Under the pieces are notes generated by a model. It worked only from the letters and a program-made list of their open reading frames with translations, was not told where the DNA came from and made no database searches. DNA of 64,000 bases. Source: Halopseudomonas xiamenensis (lineage in GTDB: Bacteria > Pseudomonadota > Gammaproteobacteria > Pseudomonadales > Pseudomonadaceae). Location of the stretch: assembly GCF_014219065.1 (NCBI RefSeq), contig NZ_JACLGO010000024.1, positions 1 to 64,000 of the forward strand, read 5' to 3'. Below are positions 63,572 to 64,000 of this stretch, piece after piece. Each line of letters starts with the position of its first letter. The first letter of the stretch is position 1. The position numbers were made by a program, and so were the translations under genes.

Positions 63572-64000
63572 TTAATTTATTGCCAGCTGCTTGTAGTGGG
63601 TCAGTTCCTTGTTCATCAGGTCGATTCGGCGGGCCATGCTTTCGATCAGGCTGTGGGCGATTCGCGGGTTGCTCTGCATCAGTGCAAGAAACTGTTCCTT
63701 GGGAATCATCATCACTGTGGTCGGTACGCTGGCGATGACCGTGGCGGAGCGTTTTTCCCGGGTGAACAGGGCCATCGCACCGAAAATCTCATCCTTCTGT
63801 ACATCACCGACCTTGATCCCGCCGACGAAAGCCTCGGCATGCCCTTCGGTGATGATGAACACATGACCGGCATCATCACCCTGGCGGATCAGCTCCGCCC
63901 CCGGTGCGAAATGCTGGAAGCCGGTCACCGGGCGCACTTCGACCGGCTTGCTGCGTGCCAGAGCGTCGGACATCAGCGCGGCCTGGCCGAGAATGTATTG
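63572..64000 (-). CDS. cbpA: Cyclic nucleotide-binding protein, CbpA-like (partial, runs off window)
   Basis: The C-terminal 142 residues or so of a cNMP-binding protein are visible. The beta-roll FAPGAELIRQGDDAGHVFIITEGHAEAFVGGIKVGDVQKDEIFGAMALFTREKRSATVIA contains the phosphate-binding-cassette-like FGAMALFTREKRSA, followed by helices ending NKELTHYKQLAIN. No C-terminal HTH follows, unlike Crp/Vfr. An in-frame ATG exists at 63973, but the frame stays open to the edge (QYILGQAAL before it), so the gene probably continues. Position next to prrF matches P. aeruginosa cbpA (PA4704), a cAMP-binding protein. Confidence 0.85.
   Translation of the reverse strand, partial: QYILGQAALMSDALARSKPVEVRPVTGFQHFAPGAELIRQGDDAGHVFIITEGHAEAFVGGIKVGDVQKDEIFGAMALFTREKRSATVIASVPTTVMMIPKEQFLALMQSNPRIAHSLIESMARRIDLMNKELTHYKQLAIN

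Overview
This 64 kb window is a conserved chromosomal segment of a gammaproteobacterium in the Pseudomonas / Halopseudomonas lineage. The evidence is gene order that follows the well-known Pseudomonas aeruginosa PAO1 order (smpB-ratA-rnfH-bamE/fur/recN/grpE-dnaK-dnaJ-dapB-carA-carB-greA ... pnp ... panC-panB-folK-pcnB/crcZ/cbrB-cbrA-gluQ-dksA), a tmRNA tag reading ANDDNYALAA, the CbrA/CbrB-CrcZ cassette, and PrrF beside a cbpA-like gene. The sequence is GC-rich throughout, except for an A/T-rich non-coding stretch at about 44.0-44.4 kb that is best explained as the small RNA CrcZ.

Layout. (1) Positions 1-1.73 kb are the decayed end of a genomic island: an IS3-family element truncated at its far end is inserted into a P4-type tyrosine integrase gene, which abuts the 3' end of ssrA (tmRNA), a classic island attachment site. 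(2) 1.77-11.3 kb hold tmRNA and its partner SmpB, RatA/RnfH, BamE, Fur, the SOS gene recN with a LexA box, the heat-shock genes grpE-dnaK-dnaJ with two visible sigma-32 promoters, and dapB. (3) 11.3-24.5 kb hold an unknown exported protein, carAB, greA, yhbY, rlmE-ftsH-folP-glmM and tpiA-secG. (4) 24.4-33.5 kb hold tRNA-Leu(GAG), initiator tRNA-fMet and the rimP-nusA-infB-rbfA-truB-rpsO-pnp translation/RNA-decay cluster. (5) 33.5-43.6 kb hold small accessory genes (a disordered acidic protein, a SpoIIAA-like protein, a glycine-zipper protein), rsuA, thpR, a thiolase, acs and pcnB-folK-panB-panC. (6) 43.9-49.1 kb are the carbon-catabolite-repression module crcZ-cbrB-cbrA with the tiny upstream gene cbrX. 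(7) 49.2-56.4 kb hold gluQ, dksA, an aminotransferase, sfsA and a pqiA-pqiA-pqiB-pqiC envelope lipid-transport operon. (8) 56.4-63.4 kb hold a Rieske protein and a TtgR/TtgABC (MexAB-OprM-like) multidrug efflux locus with its operator. (9) 63.4-64 kb hold a Fur-controlled prrF small RNA next to a cyclic-nucleotide-binding protein (cbpA-like) that runs off the window.

The most informative non-obvious content is regulatory and non-coding. It includes a prrF gene with a 16/19 Fur box, a sigma-54 promoter and a terminator; a crcZ gene with a sigma-54 promoter, CbrB-type half-sites and six A-rich Hfq/Crc motifs; the 58-codon cbrX; a LexA box and sigma-32 promoter back to back between recN and grpE; a dnaK sigma-32 promoter whose -35 box contains the grpE stop codon; and a cluster of TTGGTATTCCA-type repeats just upstream of the integrase start. 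fur itself and its target prrF lie at opposite ends of the window. I saw no CRISPR array, no intact prophage, no rRNA and no convincing wholly novel system.
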